From positions 10,566,683 through 10,630,682 of the forward strand of contig NC_054741.1 in the NCBI RefSeq assembly GCF_018143015.1: 64,000 nucleotides of DNA. Reading direction: 5' to 3'. The position numbers were made by a program, and so were the translations under genes. The DNA comes from Lytechinus variegatus (taxonomy: Eukaryota; Echinodermata; Echinoidea; Temnopleuroida; Toxopneustidae). Shown here piece after piece: positions 49,301-60,139 of this stretch. The stretch's first letter is position 1, and every line of letters starts with the position of its first letter. The notes beneath the pieces were generated by a model that ran no database searches, was not told the DNA's origin, and saw only the letters and a program-made list of their open reading frames with translations.

Positions 49301-51906
49301 CTGACATTACCATAGGAAATCAAGATTAAACAGCTATAGTTACCATTGTCATGATTTTAATACTCATTTCCTTTGGAGATGAAGTAAAACCATAAGTCCT
49401 CTAGCAGCATATCTGAAATAGTTCATGGTATCTTTGCAGTATTGATATAAATGAAAAGAAAATTATTTCCAAATCTCTAATGCATACACACACAATTACC
49501 ATCATTGTAAGTCTTTATGAAGCGAGCCCCTGAAAAATGATTTGTTACCTGTCTTTCATGGCTTCTGTCTCCATGTGATCTGAGGCCGCATCGATGTTCC
49601 TCATGAGAGAAGATAGCTGGCCTGATATCTCCTTCAAAAGGACACGCACTGTGAACTGATCATGAAAAGACTTGTCTGGATACACCTTAAAAAAAGGGGA
49701 GTAACAATAAGAAACACTATTTTACAACATCTTCACAAATTCTAAGATGTAGATAACATTTATTCATTTGACTGTAAAGAAAAGAACTGAACACATTTGT
49801 ATGACCTGTAGAGATATCATCCACATAGTAACAGGAATGAGAGTTTGTTTCTAAAATAATGCGTCATTCTATGTGACATAAAACCTTTATAGACTTTTCA
49901 CGTTATAACAAGACAACAAAATCTAATATATATGAAAAAAAAACCAAACACTCAGGAAGTCTCTGTTACAATCAAAGAGACTTGAGAGCTCTGGATTTTC
50001 TGGTGAAATATTAAATATAGACCCACCTGTGCTGTTTGCTGTAGTGCTTGAGAAACAAATGCAGACATGTCTTCCACTCCACCAAATATCTCTTTAAATG
50101 GACCAAGGTTGGCTGAGAAATATTCTGAACATGATAGAAATTAAAGTCATCAGACAAAAATTTAGTTATAGGTCGACATGCATCTTCATTTATTTTACAT
50201 TGATTTTCATTCTTGAAAAAAAGTGGCTTGTTTAAAGATATGTATGGTGCCTAAAGTCTACGCAGTGTCCCTTTTCTTTGCATACACGTATATGCCTCAT
50301 TCTTTGCACCTGCAATACATAGATAAATATTCATTAAAAAATCTGTGTCAAAATGGAAAAATAATATTGAAGTTCGGGTATTTAAGGTCATGGTCTCAAA
50401 ATGCCACCTTTCTCAATAAAATCTCTGAAAATTGTGTGTGAAGTGAATGGGTATGCTATTGTTTTCACTACGATAATGGAGGGCCACCGTTTTCAGGGAA
50501 AGAAAAATCTCATATTTTGCTAAAGTTTTAAGAGATTTAACAGTAATTCTAACTAAGCCTGGGATGAATACTCTTTTTGCCATTCAATTGTTTGCCAGGG
50601 TAAACGATCCAATGGATCAAAGGATTATCAGAAATCACAAAAAAATATGACTTTCTTTTTAGGTCTACTTGACCAACAGTGGTCAAACATCATGACATGA
50701 GTGAGCTGACTCAGTCCAGTTCCCAATAAAGCACCTATTGACATGCAAATCAACAAAACTGAACGATACACGGTTGCCTGTGCAGATGTCATCGTCTGTG
50801 TATTGAAAGAGTTACAAGGTTTGGAATTCATCACTTAGCATAAATTTCATTTATCTTGCACTTTGTCGTCAAATATAAAAGATTATAGCCATGTTCTTTT
50901 GATAATTGAATACCTCAAATCAGTAATCAGCATTGCCGAACATTCCAATGGTGTAAAAAGTTGTATTCGGTGGCCGATTGTTGGTAAACTGATTAAATGC
51001 AAAGATAGTTCGAGTATTAATCCCGGGACTAATTCTTACCACAGAGCTCCCCTACATCAATATTATTGGTGTTGTGTGTGTCTATTTTATTGAAGAGTTC
51101 CTCCAGCTCCTCTACAGTCAGAATCCCATCCCCAAAGTAGGATTTGAACTCATCAAGAGAGAGACAATTATCATCTAGGTGTACAAACAGGAAACAAAAC
51201 AGTAGTAGAAGAAAACTGGTAGTAGAATGATGATGGTAATGATAAGGATGATAATGATGATTATGTTGATGATGATGACAATTATACCAGGCAATTATAC
51301 TGAAAAATTGGAGCAGTAATACTGTCGTCTACTGACAAAGGAAGCGACTCTTAATTTTTTTTTCATTGATTGTTTCTTCTAGATTAATTATATATCATGT
51401 ATGCTATATATGATTTCCGAGGAATTGGGAGTCACATAGTCCCCAATTTTAACTAGCTGTATATTTACACATAAAACAATGACACATTTTTCTCATTTAC
51501 TAAGAAACTTGGTCCACAGAGTTGCATCCTTTAGTCAGTGAACGGCAGTAAGTTGGAGAAATATGATAACATCTTTAATAGTCTAGGCATTATAGGGCAT
51601 GCTTTGTTAAAACTGGTATTGAAAATGAAAAAAAATGCAATGTAGCAGAAGCATTTTAAAATAATATGAATAAGTTTTAAGTTTAAGTTTTTTTTCGGGG
51701 GGGGGGGAGTTTATGATAAGTTTTTTTAGAAAAAAATTCAAAATACTGCCACATTGATAATTACAGTTACTAGTGACTAATTCTTTGATTTCCTCATTTA
51801 CAAATACAGTATAAGACAAAAACTATTTTTCATATTTTCTTGCCATGTCTGGTGTACATAATGAAGTCACACATTTCTTACCATTTTTATCAGCTCTTCT
51901 GAACAC
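43331..51906 (-). CDS. NECAB-family EF-hand Ca2+-binding protein with C-terminal ABM domain (10 coding exons, N-terminal exon unresolved)
   Basis: Minus-strand exons in transcript order: 51906-51882, 51174-51040, 50124-50027, 49685-49549, 49101-48989, 47138-47017, 45947-45838, 45032-44955, 44166-44075, 43356-43331. All borders are GT-AG and phases match. The joined frame is 936 nt, 311 residues plus TGA. Residues 6-17 form a canonical EF-hand loop (DKNDDNCLSLDE). Residues 40-51 form a degenerate second loop (DTHNTNNIDVGE). A heptad-rich stretch lies at about 171-195. Residues about 214-305 resemble the antibiotic-biosynthesis-monooxygenase-like domain, with VVYEIWESEEDW. The ending AKWIMAQE parallels the short C-terminus of vertebrate NECABs. 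NECAB1-3 are neuronal Ca2+-binding adaptors of about 350 residues, so roughly 20-40 N-terminal residues are missing here. Which vertebrate paralogue is closest cannot be told; the gene may predate their split. Confidence 0.93.
44075..44166 (-). CDS. NECAB exon: ABM domain C-terminal half
   Basis: Residues 273-303 plus a split Ala (SHFASESSKIFRRENVDLLD...). It matches the vertebrate SHLQTNYSKTFQRSNVDFLE segment. Confidence 0.95.
44955..45032 (-). CDS. NECAB exon: ABM domain core
   Basis: Residues 247-272 plus split Ser273 (TVSVRAFSGTSHYVVYEIW...). A long pyrimidine tract precedes the acceptor. YEIWESEEDW matches vertebrate YEFWENSSVW. Confidence 0.95.
45112..45365. mobile_element. Compound MITE in a NECAB intron
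   Basis: The inverted ends gggaatgtttcatgagaagc and ttcatgaaatgctccc bound 45112-45250. A second, overlapping inverted pair (atgcaaggattt near 45179 and aaatccttgcat near 45325) extends to about 45365. Probably two related insertions or a rearranged copy. Confidence 0.65.
45838..45947 (-). CDS. NECAB exon: start of ABM domain
   Basis: Residues 211-246 plus split Thr247 (AFLVSRKFTAIEERDKAFRS...KTYVEAAGREDGC). It matches the vertebrate MLVQRQMSV...ALKHYVESASSQSGC segment, the first half of the ABM-like fold. Confidence 0.95.
46425..46696. mobile_element. MITE with ggcggaagc ends and C/G runs
   Basis: gcggcggaagc near 46425 faces ggcttccgccgcc near 46682-46694. Between them are repeated runs of C or G alternating with taaattt phrases and two poly-T runs. 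It lies in the intron between NECAB exons 7 and 8. Confidence 0.65.
47017..47138 (-). CDS. NECAB exon: coiled coil
   Basis: Residues 170-210. SEVNRLADLVTRLEQKVKI is a clear heptad-like coiled coil. PVDEEIISDES then matches the acidic PEEEIIEG stretch of vertebrate NECAB1. Ends in phase 0. Confidence 0.95.
47709..47853. mobile_element. MITE family B, copy 2 (cataaagctgtt ends)
   Basis: The arms gtttcataaagctgttcgta...cgactggtgatcc and their near-complement are very similar to the copy at 25911-26080. The middle differs (gtaaatggtatatacacacc). It lies in a NECAB intron. Confidence 0.88.
48490..48640. mobile_element. Partial copy of MITE family A
   Basis: gacatcactaactcac, aaactttaaaaatgtt and ccaattttgatgacattttc resemble the right arm of 7295-7896. 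Only about one arm is left, inside a NECAB intron. Confidence 0.6.
48989..49101 (-). CDS. NECAB exon: variable basic linker
   Basis: Residues 132-169 plus split Gly170 (VARRARRQLSTQTSIPADG). Arg-rich and Ser/Thr-rich, like the poorly conserved linker of vertebrate NECABs. A clean TTCTTACAG acceptor and GTACGT donor support it more than homology does. Confidence 0.85.
49549..49685 (-). CDS. NECAB exon: central helical region
   Basis: Residues 87-131 plus split Arg132 (QFTVRVLLKEISGQLSSLM...). It parallels the vertebrate VTRFLLKETLNQLQSL segment. A long helix is expected. Confidence 0.93.
50027..50124 (-). CDS. NECAB exon: post-EF-hand helical region
   Basis: Residues 54-86 (EYFSANLGPFKEIFGGVED...). 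It corresponds to the EYFSQHLGEYENV segment of vertebrate NECAB1. Ends in phase 0. Confidence 0.93.
51040..51174 (-). CDS. NECAB exon: EF-hand 1 end and EF-hand 2
   Basis: Residues 9-53 plus split Glu54. It encodes LSLDEFKSYFGDGILTVEEL, then DTHNTNNIDVGELC. The first loop has acidic or oxygen ligands at positions 1, 3, 5, 9 and 12. The second has His at position 3 and Thr at 5 and may bind Ca2+ weakly or not at all. Confidence 0.96.
51190..51290. repeat. (GAT)n-like microsatellite
   Basis: Interrupted gatgatgat repeats in a NECAB intron, just upstream (in transcript sense) of the second EF-hand exon. Confidence 0.75.
51882..51906 (-). CDS. NECAB micro-exon: start of EF-hand 1
   Basis: A 25-nt exon encoding VFRRADKN plus a split Asp, between a CCCAG acceptor and a GGTAAG donor. 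It matches the ILRRADKN segment of vertebrate NECAB. It joins the next exon in phase to complete the EF-hand loop. Confidence 0.88.
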
Positions 51907-52647
51907 CTGGGATGAAAGAAAATGAAAGAGGAAAAACAAGTCAGTATTTGAAGGAACCATTATAGGAGAAAGGGGCTAGTACATAGGCTCTTTTTCTTCC
52001 TTTTCTTTCCCTTTCTTTCTTCCTTTTCTCTTTCTCCTGTTTTTATAATAATTATTTTCCTGGTGCAACCCAGCCAGGGCTGTCCTAGCCTAGAGGTGTC
52101 TGGGGAGTAAATTCATCTACCTACATAGGTTGCTCCCCTAACGCCTGGCTTTGCTTTATATGCCTCTCTGTAGAGGCCAGGATTACCCGTGTTGAACTTT
52201 GACCTAAATCACCAATTTTATTTTTTGTTTTTTGCCCAAAGTTATGTACATGGGCAAGTTTTATGTTTACCCCCATTTTTTTGCATTTTTGTTACTTTTC
52301 ATTAAATAAATAGTAGTAAAATTGAAAGAAGTTAAGAGCAAGAGCGTTCATATCCCGCCTGTTTACGTTGCCATTTTTATTTCTTTTGTTATTGATACCT
52401 AGATACACACGCGTGCAACTTAGATTTTACCACTCCTAGTACCAATGAGGTCCAAACATTACATGTATGGACCTCATAGGCGACATCAGTGGAAATGCGG
52501 GGTTAGAAATCTTTGACTCACACTATATTTCGATATTATTTGACAAGTACGCTCTCTGTAAACAATTTTCTTTCAAATTATAATTCAGAATTGTTAATAG
52601 TTTGATCCCAACAACAATGAAATTAAAGATATTAAGGGAAACTTACA

Positions 52648-52760
52648 TTTTGACGACTTTTTCCTGATTTTCTTGGCAGGTGCTCTTCCCTTCTGACGCA
52701 CGATCGCAGCTGAATATAGATCAAGTGATACGCGTTCTCGTCACCTGATCGGTTTGTTAT
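52648..52760 (-). other. Candidate 5' exon of the NECAB gene
   Basis: On the minus strand a CpG-bearing stretch ends in a strong donor (AAAAT followed by GTAAGT, about 52648) upstream of the first recognised NECAB exon. If it splices in phase 0 to 51906, the open frame reads ...RKSGKSRQN before VFRRADKN. No ATG lies in that frame before an upstream stop, and it lacks the FLDI-like residues of vertebrate NECAB. It may be an untranslated exon, or the true N-terminal exon may lie elsewhere. The left-hand limit of this exon is not known. Confidence 0.4.
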
Positions 52761-54480
52761 TCTTTTCGCCAGACGTTAATAATTATATATTTGATAGTGC
52801 TAGTATTCATCGCGAATTTAGGTGAAAGAAATTGAAGTTAAACAGCGCCAGCTTGAATTTTTCGACTAACAACGTTTCAAATTTCGCCACCCACTAGCCA
52901 GCAATTATCTTTTTCTTTTACCAAAATACTCTCCCCAAAAAGGAAGATTTAAAGAGAAAGAGAATTATGATGGTAGAGAAAACAAAGTACTTTATTTTCC
53001 CGCTTTTACTAGCTGTTTAACGAGAATTTCAATCGAATATCAAATGGGGTTTACATTTTTTAAAGTCTATTAATAAAAAAATATTCATTGTCTGGATTTT
53101 AGCTCCCCGGTTGAACTCCCATGAAATTTCAATGTTTTTCATGATTACCGAAAATGGTTTAAAATGTTCAAGTTTTTTATCGGGATAAACAAAGTTTTAG
53201 CTCGGTGCGCTGCGCTCGCCTTATTTTATAATGCTGAGATAGCATTTTATGCTGTTAATGAATTCCCACTATGATTTGATTGGTAAGTTCAGGAATGATT
53301 AATAAGATTAATTAATTCGTGTCTCTTTTTTTATTAAACAATGTCAGCTTGCGCTTTGAGCACGCAATATTTTGATGAGTAAGATTCTTCTCTTGTATAT
53401 GCAGTATTTCCACAACTCCAAAATAAATTTCCCGAAACTTAAGCCAAAATTTGCTCACGTTCATAAATATTTCCTGGAATTTTCAAGTTTGATTTTAAAC
53501 AAAAATCGGGCACTAATACAGCGAGCCTAATTTCGGCCTAGGTTGCCCAAATCAAGTTATTTAGCATTATTTTTTGTTCACGTCCTCTTTAAAAAATCAT
53601 CTATTACAAATGCCAACGCGGAGCGAGAGCGGAAAATTTTGAGCTACGTAAATGTTACCTGAAATTGATAGTTTCTACGTTTAATTGTTGTTTGGTTGTA
53701 ATTTTCTGATTTCCCGAAATTTCCTGGAATTTTTTCGTTTCCCGAACCTTTCCTGGAAAAAGCAAAAATTTCATGAACTTGAAATTTTCTGAATTTCGGG
53801 AAGAGTGGAAACATTGTGTATGCGAGTGTCATACTACAGAGAGAGGGGGGGGGGGGTCCCTCAGCTACTTGTCCTCGCCAATTCCCCCAATTTTCGTCTT
53901 GCTCGTGTTCTTTTTTTCACCCTTTTTATTAAAAAATTAGAAAGAATTGGGTGTCAAAAAAACACTAGGGGAAATGAGAAGAGGGAGAGAAACATATTGG
54001 GATAAGAAAAATTTGTGTCACATAATTATTACATAAGAAAATATTTGTCATAATTTATGAAACTTTACTTTTTACTTGCATGGTGCCCACCCACTTATAT
54101 ATATGAAATCTTAAATTACTTCACCATGGCATCTCGCACTAAATGTTTTCACCCTGCTATATAACTTTGAACCTGCTGACAGGGATTACTAATTTAAGGT
54201 TAAAGGTTGAATGTTTATCAAACATAATTTGGTTGGGGTCTATGTGTTCGTCATTCATGGTGATATACAATAGAATATTCAGAGGTGTCGATCATGGGGG
54301 CGGCAGGGGCGATCGCCCTAGCAATATTGGGGGGATATCGTTTTGCCCCCCCCCCCATAATTCAGCATGTGCAAAAATAAAATATGATTGCAATGACACA
54401 CAAAAATCAGCAAGCATGATAGCGATACATAACTCGTTCTTTAATCCTGCTCAAAATATCCGCTTATCAGATTGAAATAG
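52761..54480. other. Gene-free stretch beyond the NECAB 5' side
   Basis: AT-rich with no recognised exon. ttcccgaaa/tttcctggaa phrases repeat at about 53430-53480 and 53710-53805. A G-run is at 53845-53856 and a C-run is at about 54345-54357. It may contain promoter sequence for the NECAB gene, but no motif was decisive. Confidence 0.45.
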
Positions 54481-54483
54481 AAT

Positions 54484-54517
54484 ATATATGAATATATATA
54501 TATATATATATATATAG
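54484..54517. repeat. (TA)n microsatellite
   Basis: Alternating ta repeats followed by ggtaagcaagtaggtag. Confidence 0.9.
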
Positions 54518-54572
54518 GTAAGCAAGTAGGTAGTGATATACTGCAATATCTAATAGTGCTCGACTGTGTATA

Positions 54573-54640
54573 GGACAGGAGTTCTCAAACTACGGCCCGC
54601 GGGCCGGATCCGGCCCTTTGAGCTTTTCAATCCCGCCCGT
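54573..54640. mobile_element. hAT-like transposon end
   Basis: caggagttctcaaactacgg followed by cccgcgggcc and ggccggatccggcc strongly resembles the CAGNGGTTCTCAAACT-type terminal inverted repeat of hAT elements, including its characteristic GGCCC-rich inner part. No matching opposite end was found nearby. The DIRS-like fragment begins directly after it. Confidence 0.65.
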
Positions 54641-56165
54641 GAGACTTATGATTTCCATAACAATATCCACTGATGCAAGCACATCAGGTTGGGGAGCTGT
54701 GCGTCATTCAGATAATTCTTTCTCTCAAGGTTTTTGGTCTTCTGGGTTACAAGATTTGCATATCAATGCTCTTGAATTGCTAGCAATAGAACAAGCACTA
54801 CATACCTTATGTAGCCAATGTCAGGATATCCATATTCGTATTTTCTCTGACAATAGCACTTCGGTCGCTTATGTTAATAAGATGGGAGGTAATGTACCCT
54901 TTTTAAATGACATAGCGTTACGCATTTGGTTTTGGTCATGCATTAAATAAGGAATTTGGATTTCCGCCTCTCACGTGGCAGGGAAAGATAATTCATTTGC
55001 TGATGTCCTTTCAAGGAGGGACATGAACAAGGAATTAAGCCTGCTCCCCTGTATTTTTAATAGCATTATCAATACCACGTTTGCCCCTGACATTGCTTTG
55101 TTTGCATCATCTGAAAATAAACAACTTCCAAAATATGCTTCTTGGAAGTACGACCCATTTGCATATATTATTGATGCTTTTTCCATTTCGTGGGAATTCT
55201 TTTCTCCTTACATTTTTCCATCCTTTTGCCTTATCCCTAGAATCCTTCTCAAACTTCGAGCAGACCAAACAAGACTGGCCCTCGTCATAGCCCCGATGTG
55301 GAGAGCACAACCCTGGTTCCCTTCTCTTCTCCACATGCTGGTTGCCCAACCCCTTCTTCTCCCAATAAACTACGTCGCCCCAACAACTATCCAGTAAGTC
55401 TGCACCTAGCCGCTTGGATACTCTCGGCAGACAATGGAATGCAGCAGGCATTTCAAAATCAGCTGCCAACTTACTCGCCCGATTTTGGAGACAAGGAACG
55501 TCTAAACAATATCAATCTGCATGGAATCAATGGTGTGATTGGTGTTGTAAACAACAAATTGATCCCTGTTCACTTAACTTCCTTGCCCATGAACATTCTT
55601 CAGGCAAAGCTTATTCCACAATTAATTCTTACAGATCTGCTTTATCTTCTGCCATTCCACCCATTGGGATGCATTCAGTGGGTCAACACCCTTAAGTCGT
55701 ACGTTTAATGGAAGGGATATTCAATGAAAATCCCCCTAAGCCTAGGTACAGTAGTATGTGGGATGTGTCAATTGTTTTGAACTACATTAAGTCTTTACCC
55801 GATAATGAACAATTAACCCTAACACTGTTAAGTAAAAAACTTCTGGCCTTGATGGCCCTTGTTTCCGCCCAGCGGGTTCAGACGTAATTATGTTTAGATA
55901 TTTCCTCTTCTATATCAAATAATCATGCGGTATTCTACTTGACAGAGTTACAAAGGACAACTTCTACCAAAAACAGTTTAATTACCCAGACTGTTGAATT
56001 TAATTCATATCCACATGATAAGAAAGTTTGTGTTATATCGTCCCTGCTAGAGTAAAACTATGTGAAACGTACTACCCCTTTAAGGATTGAAAATGGTGAA
56101 CGCAGACTTTTCTTTTGTGTGAAGCACTGCCTTAGCACCTGGAATATGATTAGCCACAATTTTTC
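54640..56165 (+). pseudogene. Broken DIRS-type retrotransposon: RNase H and tyrosine recombinase region
   Basis: Several frames joined by stops and shifts form one decayed element. About 54645-54950 is an RNase H-like domain with STDASTSGWGA, HINALELLAI and SDNSTSVAYVNKMGG. It continues after a stop as SHVAGKDNSFADVLSRR (to about 55030). DAFSISWEFFSPYIFP and PMWRAQPWFP (about 55170-55330) are typical of DIRS C-terminal RNase H regions. From about 55414, another frame gives the N-terminal helical domain of a tyrosine recombinase (GTSKQYQSAWNQWCDWC, AYSTINSYRSALSS). Past a stop at about 55694 it continues to ALVSAQRVQT, around the first catalytic Arg. At least four in-frame stops or shifts make it non-functional. 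The reverse transcriptase and both ends are absent. Confidence 0.85.
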
Positions 56166-56376
56166 ATTGTGCATAATACGGTGAAACATTTTATGGGTGC
56201 TACTTTTATGCTTCATGTATATAAAAATGCCTTATGTATATGCTTAAAATTGCATGGGCTGTTACATTTTGTCTTTATAAAGTGAGATAATTATGAATTT
56301 TGCGTTGTTCACAAAGTTTACAAAAAAAATGCGATTTTAAGATAAAGTGTTAAGAGTTTCGATTAGAGTATCCCCC

Positions 56377-56948
56377 TTAAAGGACAAGTATAAAAGAATA
56401 AAAAGAGAAAAATTCAACAAGCATAACACTTAAAATTTCATCAACATCGAATGTAAAATAAGAAAGTTATGGCATTTTAACAGTTCGTTTCATTTCACAA
56501 AACAGTTATATGAACATCTCGGTCGGTGTGCAAATGAGGAACTGATGACATCACTCACTCACTATTTCTTTTGTATCTGATTTTATGAAAGATGAAATAT
56601 TTTTGTTTTCTCGACATTGTCATGTGAAATGAAGTTTCATTTATCCCTGAACACGTGAAATTCCATTATTTTAACATTTTGTGGTTCAGGCAAGGAGGTC
56701 CTAATCGTAAATTGAAATATTGTATAATTCCAACAATAAAAAAGTACAGAGATGGTGAGAGAGTGACATCATCGACTCTCTCATTTAGCATGTTTATATA
56801 ACTATTTTGTTAAAAATAAGGGAAACTTTGAAATGTCATAACTTTTTATTTCAAATCCGATATTGATGAAATTTTCAGCATTTTGCCTGACTGACTTTCT
56901 CTATTTGATTAAAATCAACATTTTTCTGAGGTGGACTTGACCTTTTAA
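56377..56948. mobile_element. MITE family A, copy 2
   Basis: Ends ttaaaggacaagt and acttgaccttttaa. Shared inner landmarks with 7295-7896: gaatgtaaaataagaaagtt, tcactcactcactatttctttt and gatgaaattttcagca. 572 bp with no coding capacity. Confidence 0.88.
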
Positions 56949-59740
56949 TAATAAAACATTATTCTATGGTGTTTCTGAAATAAAAATGTTTTTAATAATT
57001 AATTCCAATTTCGTGGATATGCTGTTATTCTATTCACATTTATTTCCTACTTCATATAGGCCCTAACAGATTAATATTAAAGCATATGTAGGTGAATTAT
57101 ATTTTAGAGTACATTGACACGAACACAAAGATTTAAATGAACTCTGATGTGGACATAATTATGAAGTAAATATATTTTGTGCTGTGATTTCTCTTTTGAA
57201 TTTTATATTCATGCGTCATTTGGGTTAATCATTTCTTTATGCACATAATTATTTTGCCTCCCCGCATTTCTTTCAATTCCGTACAATGTGTTGTTACTGT
57301 CACAATTTGGATTACCTAGCACGTATATCATCGACACTGGATGAAAAGTCTAAATAAAAATTATATTTTTGTAAGGGTTCAGATTAGTTTTCAAGAGGAT
57401 CTTATGTTATGAAATTTTGCCTAATGTACGCATATTAAAAGAGCAATTATTCTTCTCAACCCAATTTAAAGAAAAGGTGTTTTATTTGCATAATGAGGAA
57501 AAAAAATGTGTGTAATCATGTTGATGCATATTATTTTTTGATCCAAGCAACACTGTGTCGTTCGTTGTTATGTCTGCGATTTTTTTCCATGTATTTCTAA
57601 TGTACAAAATACTTTTAAAAATGCTGAGTAATAGTTTAAAGGTCTGTATTATTTTTGCAAATCATTAAAGAGAGCACAATTTGAACTGAAAACTTTGTTT
57701 TCATAAATAAAATTGGATTAAAAATAGTGAATTGCAGAAAAGCATTGTTGCTCGAACGCAAGCCATAACAGCAGACCACTGCAACGAAAGAAGCACATGA
57801 AATTGACTAACGTGTTTTTATTGTTTGTATTAAGTTGATTGATTACAATGATGATGATGGTGGTTATGGTGATGATGGTGATGGTGGCGGAATAATGATG
57901 GTTGTAATGGCCATGATAATGACGTTGATGATGATGATGATGATGACTAGATGTTGTTTTGTTATTTTGTCTTTTAATAAAATAAGTAGTGCAAATTTGA
58001 ATTCATTAAAACTTTATTATGAAAATAGCATAAACAATGGTATAAGAAATTGGTATGCATTAAGGAAAATCCATTCCTGACCAAAAGAAAATAAAAAAGT
58101 GATAATTGAGTGATGACGTAGGCCTATATATGCGAGCACTTTTCCTTCAAATCGGAAACAATTAATGTTTAAAAAAATAAAGGAAATGTCATTTTCTATA
58201 AATACATGCTAATGACATTCACTGTACCTTCAATATATCAATAGAACTTCATATCCGTTCCAAAAAGAAAAAGGTGAGTCATTAGAGATCATTAAAATTG
58301 GAAAATATAGAGCATTAGCTCGTTTATGACGACAGAAATCAAGCATACGAAAATTTATTAACTCTAATTTTGTTCAAATAAAACCTCTGATTTTTTAATG
58401 ATTTTTCTTAGTAAAAAAAAAAATTATCAGGGTAAAAAATCCCCTTTCACTTGCAAAACAATTTCAGTGTGTAACGGTAATTTAAATCATTCACCTGATA
58501 ACCAGAACTATCCAATAAACAAGATAAATATCATTAATTCATGCGGGCGCGCAGCGCGTGCTGCAACGTTTAATATATTGCTGTGAAGCGTAAAATAGAA
58601 TGAATATCATTTAAAATATATATCACAGATAAAATTATACCAGCTCGACGCGCGAGCTAAAAAAATTACGTTTTCCGACTTTTTTTTATATCAATAACAA
58701 AATGGATATGAAATTAACCGACTTATGCGAGCATACATAGACAGGGTCTATCCTATAACCTTTATAATATACAATGTCTTAAGTCATATAAAGAGAAACG
58801 CAGATTCTAAGTATTTTTTATAAACAGGATAACTACATAGACAATTTATTAATTGAAAATTTGGGATTCTTTTCCTAAAATGAATATAAAAGACAATTAA
58901 AGAACACAATTTATTTTCGGACGAAGCCAACAAAATTAGGGGACCACCAAAAATTTTGTACAAGCAAAAGAAGGCTTTACAGGGGGGTTGGGACCGATAA
59001 TTTTTGACAAGCAACAGCAAAATGTTATCAACAAAAAAATTAGCGCGATCGTCCCCAATCAAATTTAGGGGCAGGTCCCCCACCCCACCCCCGCTGGTTT
59101 TAGAGCGTCAGAGTGCGACTTACCTTCAACCGCTATCACTATCGGTAACATGAAGCAATTGGAACATTTTCCGATTCCATCAGCTTGTCATTTTTTGCAA
59201 ACAGTCCAACAAACCCCGCTCTTGTAAAACAGGCAGACATTAATTTGCTGAAACGGACAACATCTCATACTCAGTATTTCTTTTACACGGATACATACAA
59301 TCTCACCAACCCCAATACCTTTCTCACTATTTTCTCCTTCCTTAAATTTTCTATTATTTTTTTATTTGCTTGCTCTCTTTACTCTCTTTTCTTCTTTCTC
59401 TACCTCCTTTCTGTCCTATTTTCTCTTCGATTTTTTTTCTCGTCTCATCGCTTTTCCTAATCCCCAGCCCCCGACGGCCGCGCAAATTAACCGACAAAAT
59501 CCAGAATAGTGGGAGAAAAGGGGCGAAAGGGCAGAAAACTCTGCCCAAAGGGGGCCAGAGGCTAGAAAAAGGTTTATCACCCCATAGTCAGGTCGTCTGG
59601 TGCAAAATACATGTTTCATTCAAATTTAGATTTATGTATTTCTTTCAATAATAAAATACCAAAAATAGTAGGGGATATTTGATATTGTACCCCCTACAAT
59701 TTTTATAAAGAGACGCATCTCCTTGGGCATTTAGGCCATG
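56949..59740. other. Gene-free stretch
   Basis: AT-rich with a (GAT)n run at about 57840-57950 and CpG-bearing words (gcgggcgcgcagcgcgtgc at about 58543, ctcgacgcgcgagct at about 58645). A repeat with gggg and aaaatta phrases lies at about 58915-59100 and resembles the 46425-46696 type. Later exons of the minus-strand membrane-protein gene could lie here. A donor-like GTAAG on the minus strand at about 59125 was seen but could not be joined in phase. Confidence 0.4.
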
Positions 59741-59749
59741 GAGGGGGAT

Positions 59750-59865
59750 TAAGTGGCGAACCGTGACCCGGAGGAGAGAAAGCATGGGGGGCACAGCATT
59801 TCACAGACATTGCTGTCCCCCCCCCCCAACGCTTTGTCTCGTCCGGGTCACGGTCCGTTACGGGG
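59750..59865. mobile_element. Short foldback element with cgtgacccgg arms
   Basis: ggcgaaccgtgacccggagg at about 59752 is approximately complementary to cgtccgggtcacggtccg at about 59840. cacagca and tgctgtc are near the centre, beside a C-run. About 115 bp. Confidence 0.7.
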
Positions 59866-59978
59866 GGATTACTTGTACCTCCCTTCATTTTAGTGACGGC
59901 CGTGATTCTAGGTCGGAATCATAATTATTTTGGAAGAGTGTAATACACTCATAGAGATGTATACGCTCGATCTCATAC

Positions 59979-60139
59979 CTGACGTAGACGGCGCTATTCA
60001 ACAAATGCACAATCTCCAATATAAAAAATAGAACAGAAAGAACGCCTTGAACACAGGCCAAAATGCCTAACGATTTCTCCGCGGCATTAACAACTATCGT
60101 AAAGGGCGCTCCATTTATAAATAAAGATGGATGACTAGC
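59979..60139 (-). CDS. Second exon of an unidentified membrane protein
   Basis: 161 nt in phase with the 60745-60774 exon, ending in a donor (GTCAG followed by GTATGA) with two bases of a codon left over. It encodes ASHPSLFINGAPFTIVVN, then a hydrophobic helix (GILACVQGVLSVLFFILEIV) and LNSAVYVR. The acceptor GACAG has a weak pyrimidine tract, so its position is tentative. The helix with its preceding KSLG recalls tetraspan MS4A/CD20-like proteins, but that is a weak guess. No third exon could be joined in phase to the left. Confidence 0.45.

Noticed and set aside
48834..49313. 159-codon minus-strand frame taken as one protein
   Set aside because: Only 48989-49101 is a NECAB exon; the rest reads through flanking introns past clear splice sites.
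54294..54475. Gly/Pro-rich frame around the C-run
   Set aside because: Low-complexity G/C runs, with no sign of coding use.
59100..59180. Possible third exon of the minus-strand membrane protein (donor GTAAG, hydrophobic MLPIVIAV)
   Set aside because: It cannot be joined in phase to the 59979 donor using the available acceptor without an immediate stop.
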